Made by a program: the position numbers and the translations under genes. A DNA stretch of 64,000 nucleotides, from positions 1 through 64,000 of the forward strand of contig NZ_BMGS01000015.1 of NCBI RefSeq assembly GCF_014640315.1, written 5' to 3'. Source of the DNA: Hymenobacter glacieicola. GTDB taxonomy: Bacteria; Bacteroidota; Bacteroidia; Cytophagales; Hymenobacteraceae. Below are positions 8,617-17,373 of the stretch, piece by piece (within the stretch, counting starts at the first letter, position 1; each line of letters begins with the position of its first letter). The notes beneath the pieces were generated by a model. It did no database searches, had not been told where the DNA came from, and worked only from the letters and a program-made list of their open reading frames with translations.

Positions 8617-10209
8617 CTACTCCTTGATTAGCTTGGTGGTGTAGCCGCTGATGGGTTCGCGTAGCAGGTAGAGACCCGCGGGTAGCGTCTGTACGTCCAG
8701 GGGCTGCGAAGAAACGCGGCCGCTCCGGACGACTTGGCCCAATTGGTTGAGCAGCTGGTAGGGGCTGCCAGTGGTTCCCCGTAAGGTCAAGAAAGCGCTC
8801 ATCGGGTTAGGAGACGCTGTCAGACCTGTCGGCGAAGCCCCTGCTTGAGTAGATAAGGGCAAGGAAGCCGGCTCTACTTTTACGACCCAAAAGTCTTGGT
8901 CGCCCCGGCTGGCTTGGGATTTGTCGCCCCCAAGGCCGGAATCAGAGCGGCCTCCCAGAAGGTACCCCTTATCCTGCGTCTGCTGCATGGAGAAGAGATA
9001 GTCGGACCTCGTGCCGCCATAGGTTCGATCCCAGAGCTTGGTGCCAGCGCCAGTTACTTTCACTAGCCAATAATCGTCGAGCCCTTGGCTAGGCTGGGTT
9101 TTATCCCCTCCCTGGCCGGAGAACGAAGTCCCGGCGAGGATGGCCCCGCCATCCTCCGTTTGCTGCAGGGAGAGCAGAAGATCGTCGTCACTGCTGCCAA
9201 AAGCGCGGTCCCACAGTTTGGTGCCGTTCGCATCTACTTTCACAAGCCATTGATCGAGCTTGCCCTGGCTGGGTTGCGTTTTGTCTCCATCGGGGCCGGA
9301 CTGCGAACTGCCCCCCAGCAAGTAGCCCCCCTCCCGGGTGGGTTGCACGGCAAACAGGAAGTCATAGTCAGTGCCGCCGAAGGTCTTATCCCACTGTTTG
9401 CGCCCGTTTGCGTCTACCTTCACGAGCCAATAATCGCTTACCCCGCGCCGGGCATCGGTCTTATCGCCCCCCGTGTCGGAATAGGAAATGCCGCCCAAGA
9501 TGTAGCCCCCATTAGGGGTCAGTTGCACACTGGTCAGCTGGTCGGTCTCTGCGCCCCCGTAGGTCTTATCCCATTGTTTCGTGCCGGTGGCGTCGACTTT
9601 AACCAGCCAGTAGTCCGCGAAAAAGCCGCCGGAGTCCTGGGTTTTCTCGCCGCTACTGGTGGAATGGGAATCGCCCCCGAGGATATAACCCCCATCCGGG
9701 GTTTGCTGTAAGGAGCGGAGGTAGTCATTGCCGCTTCCGCCGAGCGCCTTGTCCCACTGCTTCTGGCCCGTGGCATCCAGCTTCACCAGCCAGTAGTCAC
9801 TACGGCCTCGGCTCGCCTCGGTTCGATCACCGCTCACGCCGGAGGTAGACCAGCCACCTAGGATGTAGCCGCCATCACGGGTTTGCTGTACGACTTGCAA
9901 ATGGTCCTCGTCCGATCCACCAACCGTTTTATCCCACTGCTTGCTGCCGTTGGCATCGAGCTTGACGACCCAGTAGTCACTGCTGCCCCGGCTCATTTCC
10001 GATTTGTCGCCGCTGAGGCCAGATTCCGATTCGCCCCCTAGAATATAGCCGCCATCAGCGGTCTGCGCGAGAAAACGTAAGTCATCGGAGCCACTGCCGC
10101 CAAAGGTCTTGTCCCATTGCTTGGCAGGCGCTTGGGCCGTAGCTGGCTGGGCGAGGGAAGTGAGCAGAAGGCCCGTGGCCATCAGCACGTAGGGTAGTAG
10201 TTTCGTCAT
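8617..10209 (-). CDS. seven-repeat secreted protein with T9SS sorting domain
   Basis: 530 residues. Signal peptide residues 1-25 (MTKLLPYVLMATGLLLTSLA then ATAQA). Residues about 30-450 hold seven near-identical units of about 58 residues, each with a DGGYILGG-like strand, a GDK-x-SRG turn, DYWVVK(L/V)D and QWDKTFGG, the pattern seen in many Bacteroidota T9SS cargo proteins and predicting a beta-propeller. Residues about 455-530 form the T9SS sorting domain (TASPNPMSAFLTLRG to YTTKLIKE). Exported and surface-attached or released; ligand unknown. The repeat DNA also creates a 208-codon antisense frame that I regard as a shadow. Confidence 0.9.
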   Translation of the reverse strand: MTKLLPYVLMATGLLLTSLAQPATAQAPAKQWDKTFGGSGSDDLRFLAQTADGGYILGGESESGLSGDKSEMSRGSSDYWVVKLDANGSKQWDKTVGGSDEDHLQVVQQTRDGGYILGGWSTSGVSGDRTEASRGRSDYWLVKLDATGQKQWDKALGGSGNDYLRSLQQTPDGGYILGGDSHSTSSGEKTQDSGGFFADYWLVKVDATGTKQWDKTYGGAETDQLTSVQLTPNGGYILGGISYSDTGGDKTDARRGVSDYWLVKVDANGRKQWDKTFGGTDYDFLFAVQPTREGGYLLGGSSQSGPDGDKTQPSQGKLDQWLVKVDANGTKLWDRAFGSSDDDLLLSLQQTEDGGAILAGTSFSGQGGDKTQPSQGLDDYWLVKVTGAGTKLWDRTYGGTRSDYLFSMQQTQDKGYLLGGRSDSGLGGDKSQASRGDQDFWVVKVEPASLPLSTQAGASPTGLTASPNPMSAFLTLRGTTGSPYQLLNQLGQVVRSGRVSSQPLDVQTLPAGLYLLREPISGYTTKLIKE

Positions 10210-11075
10210 AAAGAAAAGCTCTTATTGGATCGGACGTAATAGCCCTAAATGAAATACGGCTACAGGGTATTTGGATATATCTAATAACCTTGCAACATGG
10301 CGGTAAATATACCCAGAGCTGGCGCATTCCAGTAAACGAATCCCCTGCTCCCGCTTGTTTCTGGCTCTTGATAGCAGGCAGCTGTCTACTGTTGCCCAGA
10401 AATAAGCGGGATCTTGTTAGTCTTAGTACGGCCGTGACAAGGGGGGCGTAAGCATTTCCAAGTAGGTGCTTCGAATACCTAATTGTTACTGCGGGCGGGC
10501 CAAGCCACAGGCGGATTATGGCACCTGGCGGTGGTATCCAGCGATAGCCAAAAGATGGGGGTACGGACCCGGGCCCCTTTACCGCCCAGGGGCGATGGGG
10601 CGCTAAAAGCAACCAGAGCCCGTCTTACGGAGCAAATGGTACTCTTTTCCGCTGCTGACACCTCGTATGCCGATTCAGAAACGCCCCTTTAGTCTGGAAA
10701 TAGCACGAGACACGGTTTATGCTAACGGTTTGCGTGCTCAGCGTAAAGTGCCAAGGGAAAGCGCACTAGGTCTCCCACCAAGTCCTGAGCGGTCGGTAGT
10801 GTAGCCAGGCAGCGAAGCGGGTTAGAAAGATCGGGCTAGGAAAGCACCACCCACTTTTTTACGTGATCCTACTTGTCACCTCCTCTTTCGCCGAAAGAGC
10901 GGCTCTCACCGCACCAGATTCGATGGGGGCCATTAGGGTATACCTTCTTGATCCTTTCCCTGGATCTTTCCCTGGATCGAGAAGCTAGTCATAATCTAGG
11001 AGGTCAATTTTTCTTTAACCGCTCCAGGGGCGGTGCCGTGCCGTAAAGCCTGATAGGCTGACAAACAGCAGCGGC
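10210..11075. other. gene-free stretch
   Basis: No reading frame here looks like a real protein on either strand. One visible structure is a perfect tandem duplication of the 12-mer TTTCCCTGGATC at 10955-10966 and 10967-10978. The part upstream of 10209 should contain the promoter of the seven-repeat protein, but I could not fix a convincing TTTG / TAnnTTTG pair. Confidence 0.5.
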
Positions 11076-11699
11076 CTAGGGTGTATCTGTAACCGGCACG
11101 TTGGTAAAGGTCCCGGTTAACGTCAGATCGCAGCGGCGGGAAGGCGAATCCGTGCTGCGCGCCCGCGGGTCATACACGCCCGTCAGCGCCAACTGAAACT
11201 GGCCACTGAGCATGTGCTGCTGAGTATTGTAGGCTGTGAGGGTAAGGCTGCCCGTGACAGCGCCCGTAGAAGGCAGCCACCAGCTATCGTAGAGCCAGGA
11301 TTCTCCACCGCCTGGTCTGTCCGACTTGTCTACCCCGTACGCGTAAAAGGGGGCTTGGCCGCGGTTAACGGGGGCCTGGAAGCGGTAGCTGCCCACTAAA
11401 TCAGCGGGCATTTGGGCGCGAGGGACACTCATCACCAGCCGCTCTTGCCGGGAAGCGGAGTGCAGTAGAAGAACGAATTCAGTAGGGCTGAGTCGGCTTG
11501 CGACCTGCAAGATGGGGCTTTGGTACGTCGTGTCGTGGCGGGCCGGGCGGGCTTGGTCGAGATACACGACCGTGCGACGATAGCTGGCCTCGGGGTTGGG
11601 CGGCACGTTGCCCGGGTCATCCATACGCGAGCAGCCGGTGAAAGCGAAGCCTATGAGAGGAAGGAGTACGGCAACATGACGTGTAAAGACCTGTAGCAT
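11076..11699 (-). CDS. putative lipoprotein
   Basis: 207 residues from the ATG at 11699, chosen because it starts a lipoprotein signal (MLQVFTRHVAVLLPLIGFAF then TGC); the frame to 11750 adds a non-signal segment. Lipobox-like FTGC is followed by an acidic and Pro-rich linker (SRMDDPGNVPPNP). The mature part has beta-rich segments (EFVLLLHSASRQERLVMS, GSLTLTAYNTQQHMLSGQFQ), suggesting an outer-membrane-anchored beta-sandwich. No family recognised. Confidence 0.65.
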   Translation of the reverse strand: MLQVFTRHVAVLLPLIGFAFTGCSRMDDPGNVPPNPEASYRRTVVYLDQARPARHDTTYQSPILQVASRLSPTEFVLLLHSASRQERLVMSVPRAQMPADLVGSYRFQAPVNRGQAPFYAYGVDKSDRPGGGESWLYDSWWLPSTGAVTGSLTLTAYNTQQHMLSGQFQLALTGVYDPRARSTDSPSRRCDLTLTGTFTNVPVTDTP

Positions 11700-11915
11700 G
11701 GTAAAGTAGATAAAACAAGTGTTGATGAGCGAATACGATTGTAGGGCCAAGTTACGCCTCCAGTTGACATGTCATCCACTGCATGTCCTAGCTATAGAAA
11801 TCAACTGTTTGTTGAGTGCCTTCAGCTGTCCAACAAAGGGTAGGCAAAACCTGTCCAGAAACCGGCGTTTCCGAGGCTATTTGGCAGTGTGCTCAGCGTG
11901 TACAGCAAAAGGAGG

Positions 11916-12065
11916 GTGGCTGTTGCAGAACTGTCAGCAGGGAATGGCAATGCTCGCAACGGCGAACACTGCCGGCTACACATGCTGTGTAGCGCTACTA
12001 TTCGCGGTGCACTAAGGCTCCTATATACCTGTACTACACTACCGATAGTGTTCTGCAACAGCCAC
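11916..12065. mobile_element. MITE-like element B, 16-bp perfect terminal inverted repeats
   Basis: 150-bp non-coding element with GTGGCTGTTGCAGAAC at 11916-11931 and its exact inverse at 12050-12065. Same ends as element A at 4172-4315, but the interior is unrelated by eye. Possible non-autonomous transposon pair sharing a transposase that is absent from this window. No target duplication seen. Confidence 0.6.
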
Positions 12066-12285
12066 GTTTGTTTTCGGACTCGCCTCGGAAAAATAGTAGA
12101 CACATTGCTCTTTCCTTCTAGAGCTCGGCTTGGTACTTTCCTGAGAAACGTTGTTTGCGGCGCAGTGATTGCTGCTGGTCACTAGGCCCCCGCCGTAAAG
12201 CGTAAGCGTTTGGCTTGGTGTCGAATGTGTTGGGGCAAGGTATCATCTACGGCCAGGGCGCTTAAGTGTGTTATCAACTCAGTAT

Positions 12286-12624
12286 CTAGGGGACATAGGC
12301 AACCCAAGGCAGGGCCCGCTCAACCCAGTAGGCGGACCCACTGGTGAAGGCCAGCCGCACCAGGTCCCAAACAGGAAACATCGTCAGGGCATCGGGGCAG
12401 TGGGCCGGCAACCCCGCCAAGACTTGGGCGCGGAAAAGAGGGTAGGCGTGCTCTAGCAAAGGCAGCCAGACCAACGTAGTTTGGGCTTGGAGAGCCAAGG
12501 CATCGGCTTGGTAAGCGCCTTTACGAACTAACCAGTGCTCACAGCCCTGCAGATATAAAGCAAGGCTCCCGAAAGAACAGATGAACAGGGGAGTTCCAGC
12601 TAACGGAGGCGTATGAGCGGGCAT
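12286..12624 (-). CDS. hypothetical protein
   Basis: 112 residues, rich in Leu, Ala and Trp (LFICSFGSLALYLQGCEHWL, TTLVWLPLLEHAYPLFRAQV), probably a small alpha-helical soluble protein. There is no signal peptide and no clear membrane helix. Composition and helix periodicity look like a real protein, but I recognise no family. It is preceded by a 220-base gap after element B and read on the same strand as the DUF805 gene, with that gene's terminator between them. Confidence 0.45.
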   Translation of the reverse strand: MPAHTPPLAGTPLFICSFGSLALYLQGCEHWLVRKGAYQADALALQAQTTLVWLPLLEHAYPLFRAQVLAGLPAHCPDALTMFPVWDLVRLAFTSGSAYWVERALPWVAYVP

Positions 12625-12756
12625 AGTATGCCCAAGGTAGCGGACAGCTGCCGTTTATAGAAGACAGAACCCCCATATTAAGGACTGATAAGTGGGTGTT
12701 ATTGGTCCACCTAAGGCCTGATAGAGTTTAGGTTGCTCGACCTTGCTGTTCACCCC

Positions 12757-12789
12757 AAAAAGCCTCCAACAGAATGAAAGAGGCTTTTT
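12757..12789 (-). terminator. intrinsic terminator of the DUF805 gene
   Basis: Arms AAAAAGCCTC (12757-12766) and GAGGCTTTTT (12780-12789) pair over ten bases with a 13-base loop and end in a T run on the minus strand, 12 bases after the DUF805 stop at 12801. Confidence 0.8.
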
Positions 12790-12800
12790 CAGGAGGGTGG

Positions 12801-13136
12801 TTAGTACGTATCTACGGAAACGCCCGCCGCTTTGGGGTCCTCGCCATACGCATTGAGGCCGCTATCGCCAGCCGCAAACAGCATCCAGAAGGCATAAAAC
12901 GGAATCATTTGGTACCAGCCACTATTGTTGCGGTCGTGGCATCGTTTAGTGCCTTGAGCAAGTAGGAACCAGGCACACGGAATAAAGACGGCCAGCATAA
13001 TCAGGGAGTTACCCGTTCCCTCTTCTGGTGGAAACACTACCTGCAGCAGTGAGAGGACGAACATATAGGCCAAGTAACTCAGGCCGTATTCAGTGCGGCG
13101 GATACGACCAGAAAAGGAAAAAGCAGAACGAAACAT
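12801..13136 (-). CDS. DUF805 membrane protein
   Basis: 111 residues from the ATG at 13136, which gives the typical DUF805 opening (MFRSAFSFSGRIRRTEYGLS); the frame to 13160 adds eight atypical residues. Family hallmarks are the F-x-GR-x-RR-x-EY N-terminus, two or three membrane helices (LSYLAYMFVLSLLQVVF, LIMLAVFIPCAWFLLA) and RCHDRNNSGWYQ before the last helix. Inner membrane protein of unknown function, usually of this length. Monocistronic, with its own terminator. Confidence 0.85.
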   Translation of the reverse strand: MFRSAFSFSGRIRRTEYGLSYLAYMFVLSLLQVVFPPEEGTGNSLIMLAVFIPCAWFLLAQGTKRCHDRNNSGWYQMIPFYAFWMLFAAGDSGLNAYGEDPKAAGVSVDTY

Positions 13137-14149
13137 AGAAGTGATAGAGAAAAGAAACACTACTAGGCTGCAACTTAGTAATTATATTTCACCGGTTGTG
13201 CCTCGTTCGTGCTTTAGAGCAATGCAGGAATGGCATTTAAATAGTTTCCGTGTCCTGAAGCAGTATTTTGGATGCCTTAGCGGCAGCATAACAGCGGAGA
13301 CAAGAAGAGCAATCGTGCAGTGTGATCGTGAAATAATTAAATTTTTAGGTACTGGTTATTTCACAGAATTTTCCTTTCGACTGGAATAGCTGCTCACAAG
13401 GAATCTTCGTTCTCGTGTTTCTGAAGACAAGGGACTGCCATAGGATGGAAGTGTCCAGCCATGCCTACGGTATTCGCCTCACCGCAGGCCCCCTGTGTCG
13501 CCCCTAAACAGAGGCCGTTCTAGAAGAGCTAGTGAATAAGGAGAATTCCATATTGCCCTTGGAACATTCCTGCTACACGTAAGGCTCCTTTTCCTATCCC
13601 GTCCTGATTCGGCTGCCCCGGGTGCAAGCACCTCATGCGCCGCTACCGGCGCCGGTACCCGTGCGGGTACCGGCCGGAAAAAGGGAAAGCGCTCTTGCCC
13701 TGCGGCGGCTTGCCGCCCAAGCCAGGGAGGTGCGTGGCCTACACGGCTCCCGTGCGCGGGTGCGCGGGCAGAAAACAGGCCCGAGGGGCCGCAAACGCGT
13801 TGGGCGGGGCGGGCTTCCCGCACGGACCCGCACGCCGGGGCGACGTAGGATCGGGAGGCGGGGGGCGACTAGCCGGTACCCGTGCCGGTACTGGCGCCGA
13901 AGCGGCACGGATACCGGCACGGGTACCGGCCGGTATCCGTGCCGGTAGCGGCTCTCTAACTGCAAGACATCTGCACCAGCACAGGGCGTACAACGCGGGG
14001 CGAGCTCGTCTCTGCCCACGCCTAGTACCGTCAGGCCGGTTACAGGCTAAGGAGGAAGCACCAGACTTGCAACGAACCCGGTCAAAAAAGGCGATGAGGT
14101 AAGTAGGGTCGGCGTCCTATTGTCACGGCTTCACATTCACTCGGCACTT
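13137..14149. repeat. gene-free region with GGTACC-rich palindromic block
   Basis: No supportable gene. From about 13633 to 13950 the sequence is very GC-rich and made of nested palindromes on GGTACCGGC. At 13872-13890 and 13912-13930 there is a perfect 19-base inverted repeat (begins GCCGGTACCCGTGCCGG). Near 13650-13675 there is an 11-base one (GCCGGTACCCG / CGGGTACCGGC). All six frames stay open here because of composition, which creates false open frames. Probably a REP/BIME-like block related to those near 8.1 and 21.9 kb. Confidence 0.6.
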
Positions 14150-14260
14150 GGCCAATATTTGGAACTGCAACTCGATGCCCTGCAGAAGGCCGGGGGCGAG
14201 ACCATATTTCAAGAGAAGTTATTTCTGAGGCACTTACAGAACCCGTTGTGGGACGTGTGA
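14150..14260 (+). pseudogene. serine recombinase N-terminal fragment
   Basis: A 36-residue open stretch (GQYLELQLDALQKAGGETIF then QEK) that matches the region following the catalytic Ser motif of small serine recombinases (usual form DQNLELQLDALKKAGCEKIFQEK). It has neither the catalytic Ser segment nor the rest of the domain, and ends at TGA 14258-14260. A remnant of a resolvase or invertase unrelated in position to the other three. Confidence 0.6.
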
Positions 14261-14458
14261 AGTAGCAGCCGACAAAAGAACAATTAGCTTTTGCTGTCTC
14301 TACTGCTGCTTCGCTGCAGTAGCATGAATGACTACCCCAGTCGAGGTGCTTCGATTTCGCTCCGCATGACGAACTGTTTAGTTCGTACTTTCACCTACGG
14401 TGGCCAGGAATGATACTTATGCGTACTTTGTTATAGAAATGTAGAAAACCTGAAGATT

Positions 14459-14647
14459 ATGAAAGCTACTGGCAAAAGAATCGTAGACCGTTACCCACAC
14501 CTACAGGATGGGGAGGAGCGCCAGCAAATGTTGGTACGTAATGCTGTGGGCTCGGCTCGCGTAGAAGGCATCAGAGCCGATGAAAGCCGTCTGCATAGGG
14601 TAGTGGGCGCTTCAGCTACGGAGTCGGGGGTAATACGCTTGCGATAA
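14459..14647 (+). CDS. Fic antitoxin-like protein (class I inhibitory motif)
   Basis: 62 residues. The centre carries RNAVGSARVEGI, which fits the Fic inhibitory motif [S/T]xxxE[G/N] (S-ARV-E-G) of separate class I antitoxins such as VbhA, where the Glu blocks ATP in the Fic active site. The N-terminal part is a charged helix (RIVDRYPHLQDGEERQQ). The gene faces the Fic gene on the other strand and their 3' ends overlap by 32 bases (14616-14647). This tail-to-tail layout differs from the usual antitoxin-then-toxin operon. The assignment rests on motif and position; a similar pair occurs at 46.8-47.6 kb. Confidence 0.6.
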   Translation: MKATGKRIVDRYPHLQDGEERQQMLVRNAVGSARVEGIRADESRLHRVVGASATESGVIRLR

Positions 14648-15212
14648 CCACCTGCATTGGCTCATAATCGAGTCTCCCAGCTGCTTGCACTGCTTGCACA
14701 TACTGGTTAAATCTTTCTGGCTCGGCCAATGCTTCCCACTGGAAGCTGGTCGAGCCGTTTTTGTAGGCCATGAGGTTAGCCAACACGCGGGCAGTGCGGC
14801 CGTTGCCTTCCCGAAACGGATGGATGAACAGCAGTTCGGCGTGGACGTGGGCCACATCGCGTGTCAGGGAAGCGGCATCGGGCCAAGTGTGGGGCAGTGA
14901 ACGTAGCATGCTCCGTTCGAAATCTGCCATGCTTTGGGGCAAGTGCATGGCAGCCGGAAACGTAAACCCGCTTTTGGAAAGATTAACGGTGCGATATCGT
15001 CCCGCGAAGCCGTAAACCCGGCTAAGGGCGCGACGATGAATTTCCTGAATGTAGGCAACGTCAAATAGCTCGTCTTCGCGCAACTCATTAAGCAAGCTCT
15101 GCTCGGCAAGGAGGAAGCCTTCGGTTTCAACCTGCTGCACTTCCTCCAATGATGACAGCCCCAATAAATTGGGTAGCACTTCGGCTTCGTCGTCGGAGGA
15201 AGAATATTTCAT
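14616..15212 (-). CDS. fic: Fic/DOC family adenylyltransferase
   Basis: 198 residues from the ATG at 15212 (MKYSSSDDEAEVLPNLLGL), which gives the typical start of short class I Fic proteins; the frame to 15284 adds 24 residues. The active-site loop HPFREGNGRTAR (about residues 131-142) matches HPFx[D/E]GNGRxxR, with the His that attacks AMP transfer and the Gly-Asn-Gly-Arg that binds the nucleotide phosphates. The helices before it (EIHRRALSRVYGFAGRYR) are also typical. It would AMPylate a target protein and be toxic unless held by the antitoxin-like gene that overlaps its 3' end. Confidence 0.9.
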   Translation of the reverse strand: MKYSSSDDEAEVLPNLLGLSSLEEVQQVETEGFLLAEQSLLNELREDELFDVAYIQEIHRRALSRVYGFAGRYRTVNLSKSGFTFPAAMHLPQSMADFERSMLRSLPHTWPDAASLTRDVAHVHAELLFIHPFREGNGRTARVLANLMAYKNGSTSFQWEALAEPERFNQYVQAVQAAGRLDYEPMQVVIASVLPPTP

Positions 15213-15284
15213 TGTTGCTAAGTTATGAGTTCTGTAGCTTGTTGGCGGCGCTCCAAAGAGTTTGTCGAGTTGGGTATCTATCAT

Positions 15285-15612
15285 TCATCAGAACAGAGTA
15301 CATAGGAAAGGGCTGATTCGGGGCTGTCCTGCTGCTGGTTGTTGGTCGTGCTAGCTGAGATGCAATGAGCACCTGTTAGTGGAAAGCCACATCTACCTTT
15401 TCCCTCAAGGGCTCACGCAGAAGAAAGTTAAACCAATGCTGAAATTATTTTATCTAATAGTTCGACAGAAAAGCGTCCCAAAAATGGCTGTTTTTCGGGA
15501 TGCAAAGCCCGCTTGTACCACCCTACCGCTTTATCGTGGATGAAGGCTACTTGTCCAAATCATCTTACAAGGAGAACATTTGAGAGCAGCAGTACCCGGC
15601 ATATAGTAGGCT
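15285..15612. other. intergenic stretch
   Basis: No gene visible. It should hold the promoter of the Fic gene near its left side (minus strand) and the 3' region of the CoiA-like gene at its right. No clear hairpin with a T run was found. Confidence 0.4.
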
Positions 15613-16623
15613 TTACCAACCGGGGGGAGCATCCACCAGTTTTGCCGGCCCCTCAGGCAATGGATCTTCGCTAAGAAAACCGCCCCTGGATAGCTCGGCT
15701 TTTAAGTTCTGACAGCGTACGCTCAGCTGCACGTAGCTGCGCAACAGCTCCCGTAAGGGCCTCGACTTCCGCAGCCAGTAGCTCCTCTGCTCGTCGCTGG
15801 CTGGCTTCCAGTTGCTGAACATACCCGGACTGCTCGGCTTGCTGGAGCCGGCCAGCAGCCTCCTGTTGTGTAACGCTGATTTCTTCTGCTGCAAGCTGTT
15901 CTTCCAGCTTTGCAAGTGCTGTTTCTTCGCGTCCAGCAGCAAGCTCCTCCTCTGCCAGTCGAAGGTTAGTTTTTCGGATTCGATGAAATGTGTCTCGTCG
16001 TTGCTCCAGCTCTGTTCGTCCTCGGCTAAGCGTGCGGCTTCGCTCTCGTTCTTCTCCCAGAGCATCTTCAAGGAGTCGGCGAGCTGGCTCAGTTCGGCGC
16101 CGAGCTTCTGCATGCGCCTGTCCACCGCCTGTTGATAGGTCAAGTGCTGCTGCTGTAAAAGCGCGTCGTACTCGTGTTGTAGCTGTGTTAACGTCCTGCT
16201 GCTTTCCTCGAAGTGCTGATTGCTCTCGGATAAGGCAGATTTCATCCTCCTCAATCGGTCCAAGCACTCGTTCTGCTTCTGCTCGATATGCTGCCTGATA
16301 CGCGCACTCCTCGTCTGCCTGAGCTGCTGCATCCGCTCGGTCCGCTGCTTCATCCGCTGCTCGGTCTTTTCGGTTCTCTGCTGCTCGTTCTCGGTCGCGC
16401 TGGGTAAAGTTGTCGCGTACGCTAGGCTCTGCCATAAATCGTTGAAGTGCTCTAATTCCCTCTCGAAGCTCGAAGAGTTGGCATTCGTAGGACTCGGTGC
16501 CCGGTGCTGGTATCTCGTATAAATCGCTTCCAGCCACGCCCGCTGCTGGGGTTGCATCAAACCCAAAGGGGGGGTGTTGCTCTCGCTCACGGTGATAAAG
16601 CCATTTTCGGCTGCTGACCCCAT
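15613..16623 (-). other. second open frame overlapping the CoiA-like tail
   Basis: A 336-codon frame lies on the same strand, offset by one base, across 950 bases of the CoiA-like coding sequence, and ends 58 bases after its stop. Its middle part (SALSESNQHFEESSRTLTQL, QQAVDRRMQKLGAELSQL) is itself a good coiled coil. In a short sample near 16.2 kb its third codon positions are more GC-rich than those of the main frame; near 15.8 kb the main frame has the more normal three-position pattern. It may be a shadow, a dual-coded protein, or evidence that the true protein switches frame twice. Confidence 0.35.
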
Positions 16624-17269
16624 CTAGCAACCGTGCAATTTCCCGGTCGGAAGCTGAAATGGGAATAGTGATTTCTAAGGTATTGAGCTGCATCCGCTGC
16701 AGGCCCACCAACTTCTGATAGTCTACGGCATGGGTAACGTGGATTTCTACCAACAGTAAGGCTTGGCCCTGGGCATCGGTAAAGACAATATCAGGCCGGC
16801 AAATCAACTCGCGGCCGTTCGCTGGCTCGTGTAGCTGGTGCTCGGCTAAATAGAAAATTCGACCATCTGGCGCTGCAAAAAGAGAACGTTCCGCCAGCAC
16901 TTGAGCCGACTCAAAACGTTCTGCTGGCCGAAGGGTTGGCAGCTGGCCTTCGTAGCCAGGGGCCTGATACGGCTGCACGTCGGATACGAATACCCAGCGA
17001 CGCTCCTGCAGCATGCGCTTGGCTTGCTTATGGGCGTGGGACTCATCCTGGTAGTCGCAGTGTTCTCCAGGCGCCCATACCCGAGCCTGGTGGCGGAAAT
17101 AGGGCGTGCGCTTAGGTCCTTTGCAAAAGGAAAGTGGGCGACGGCAGCCCCGGCAGAAGTATTGCACATTCCGGGCCTTCCGCGCATCGGCTACGTGAAC
17201 AACTTGCTCTAATTCGTCCATAGCAAAGACGAACCGGCGCTTGCGTAGGGAGGAAGTATCAACGCTCAT
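15671..17269 (-). CDS. CoiA-like nuclease with long coiled-coil tail
   Basis: 532 residues from the ATG at 17269. Residues about 38-60 form a zinc-finger-like segment (YFCRGCRRPLSFCKGPKR, PYFRHQ) seen at the start of CoiA-family proteins. Residues about 75-235 carry the nuclease-like core: HAHKQAKRML, then RPDIVF, LLVEIHVTHAVDYQKLVGLQ and REIARLL, consistent with a PD-(D/E)xK-type site (Asp, Glu, Lys). The remaining 300 residues are Glu/Arg/Ala/Gln-rich coiled coil (LEEQLAAEE, QQLEASQRRAEELLAAEVEA). CoiA proteins process incoming DNA or act as stand-alone nucleases in mobile elements. A second same-strand frame is open over most of the tail, so local compensating frameshifts are possible. Confidence 0.7.
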   Translation of the reverse strand: MSVDTSSLRKRRFVFAMDELEQVVHVADARKARNVQYFCRGCRRPLSFCKGPKRTPYFRHQARVWAPGEHCDYQDESHAHKQAKRMLQERRWVFVSDVQPYQAPGYEGQLPTLRPAERFESAQVLAERSLFAAPDGRIFYLAEHQLHEPANGRELICRPDIVFTDAQGQALLLVEIHVTHAVDYQKLVGLQRMQLNTLEITIPISASDREIARLLDGVSSRKWLYHREREQHPPFGFDATPAAGVAGSDLYEIPAPGTESYECQLFELREGIRALQRFMAEPSVRDNFTQRDRERAAENRKDRAADEAADRADAAAQADEECAYQAAYRAEAERVLGPIEEDEICLIREQSALRGKQQDVNTATTRVRRAFTAAALDLSTGGGQAHAEARRRTEPARRLLEDALGEERERSRTLSRGRTELEQRRDTFHRIRKTNLRLAEEELAAGREETALAKLEEQLAAEEISVTQQEAAGRLQQAEQSGYVQQLEASQRRAEELLAAEVEALTGAVAQLRAAERTLSELKSRAIQGRFS

Positions 17270-17373
17270 TTCAGAAAGGCAGGCAACTCCGATACCCTCA
17301 CGTAGGGCTGCGAAAAATAAAGCAGGGCATAACCACGCAGCAGAACATCTCCTGGGATTTCATCACAGGCACT

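Noticed and set aside
9085..9711. 208-codon open frame on the plus strand
   Set aside because: Antisense to the seven-repeat T9SS gene with a repeated Ala/Gly/Pro pattern that follows the repeat period; a shadow.
13622..14102. several overlapping open frames of 100-155 codons on both strands
   Set aside because: All lie in the GGTACC palindrome block, where stop codons are rare because of composition; products are Arg/Gly/Pro-rich without domain signals.
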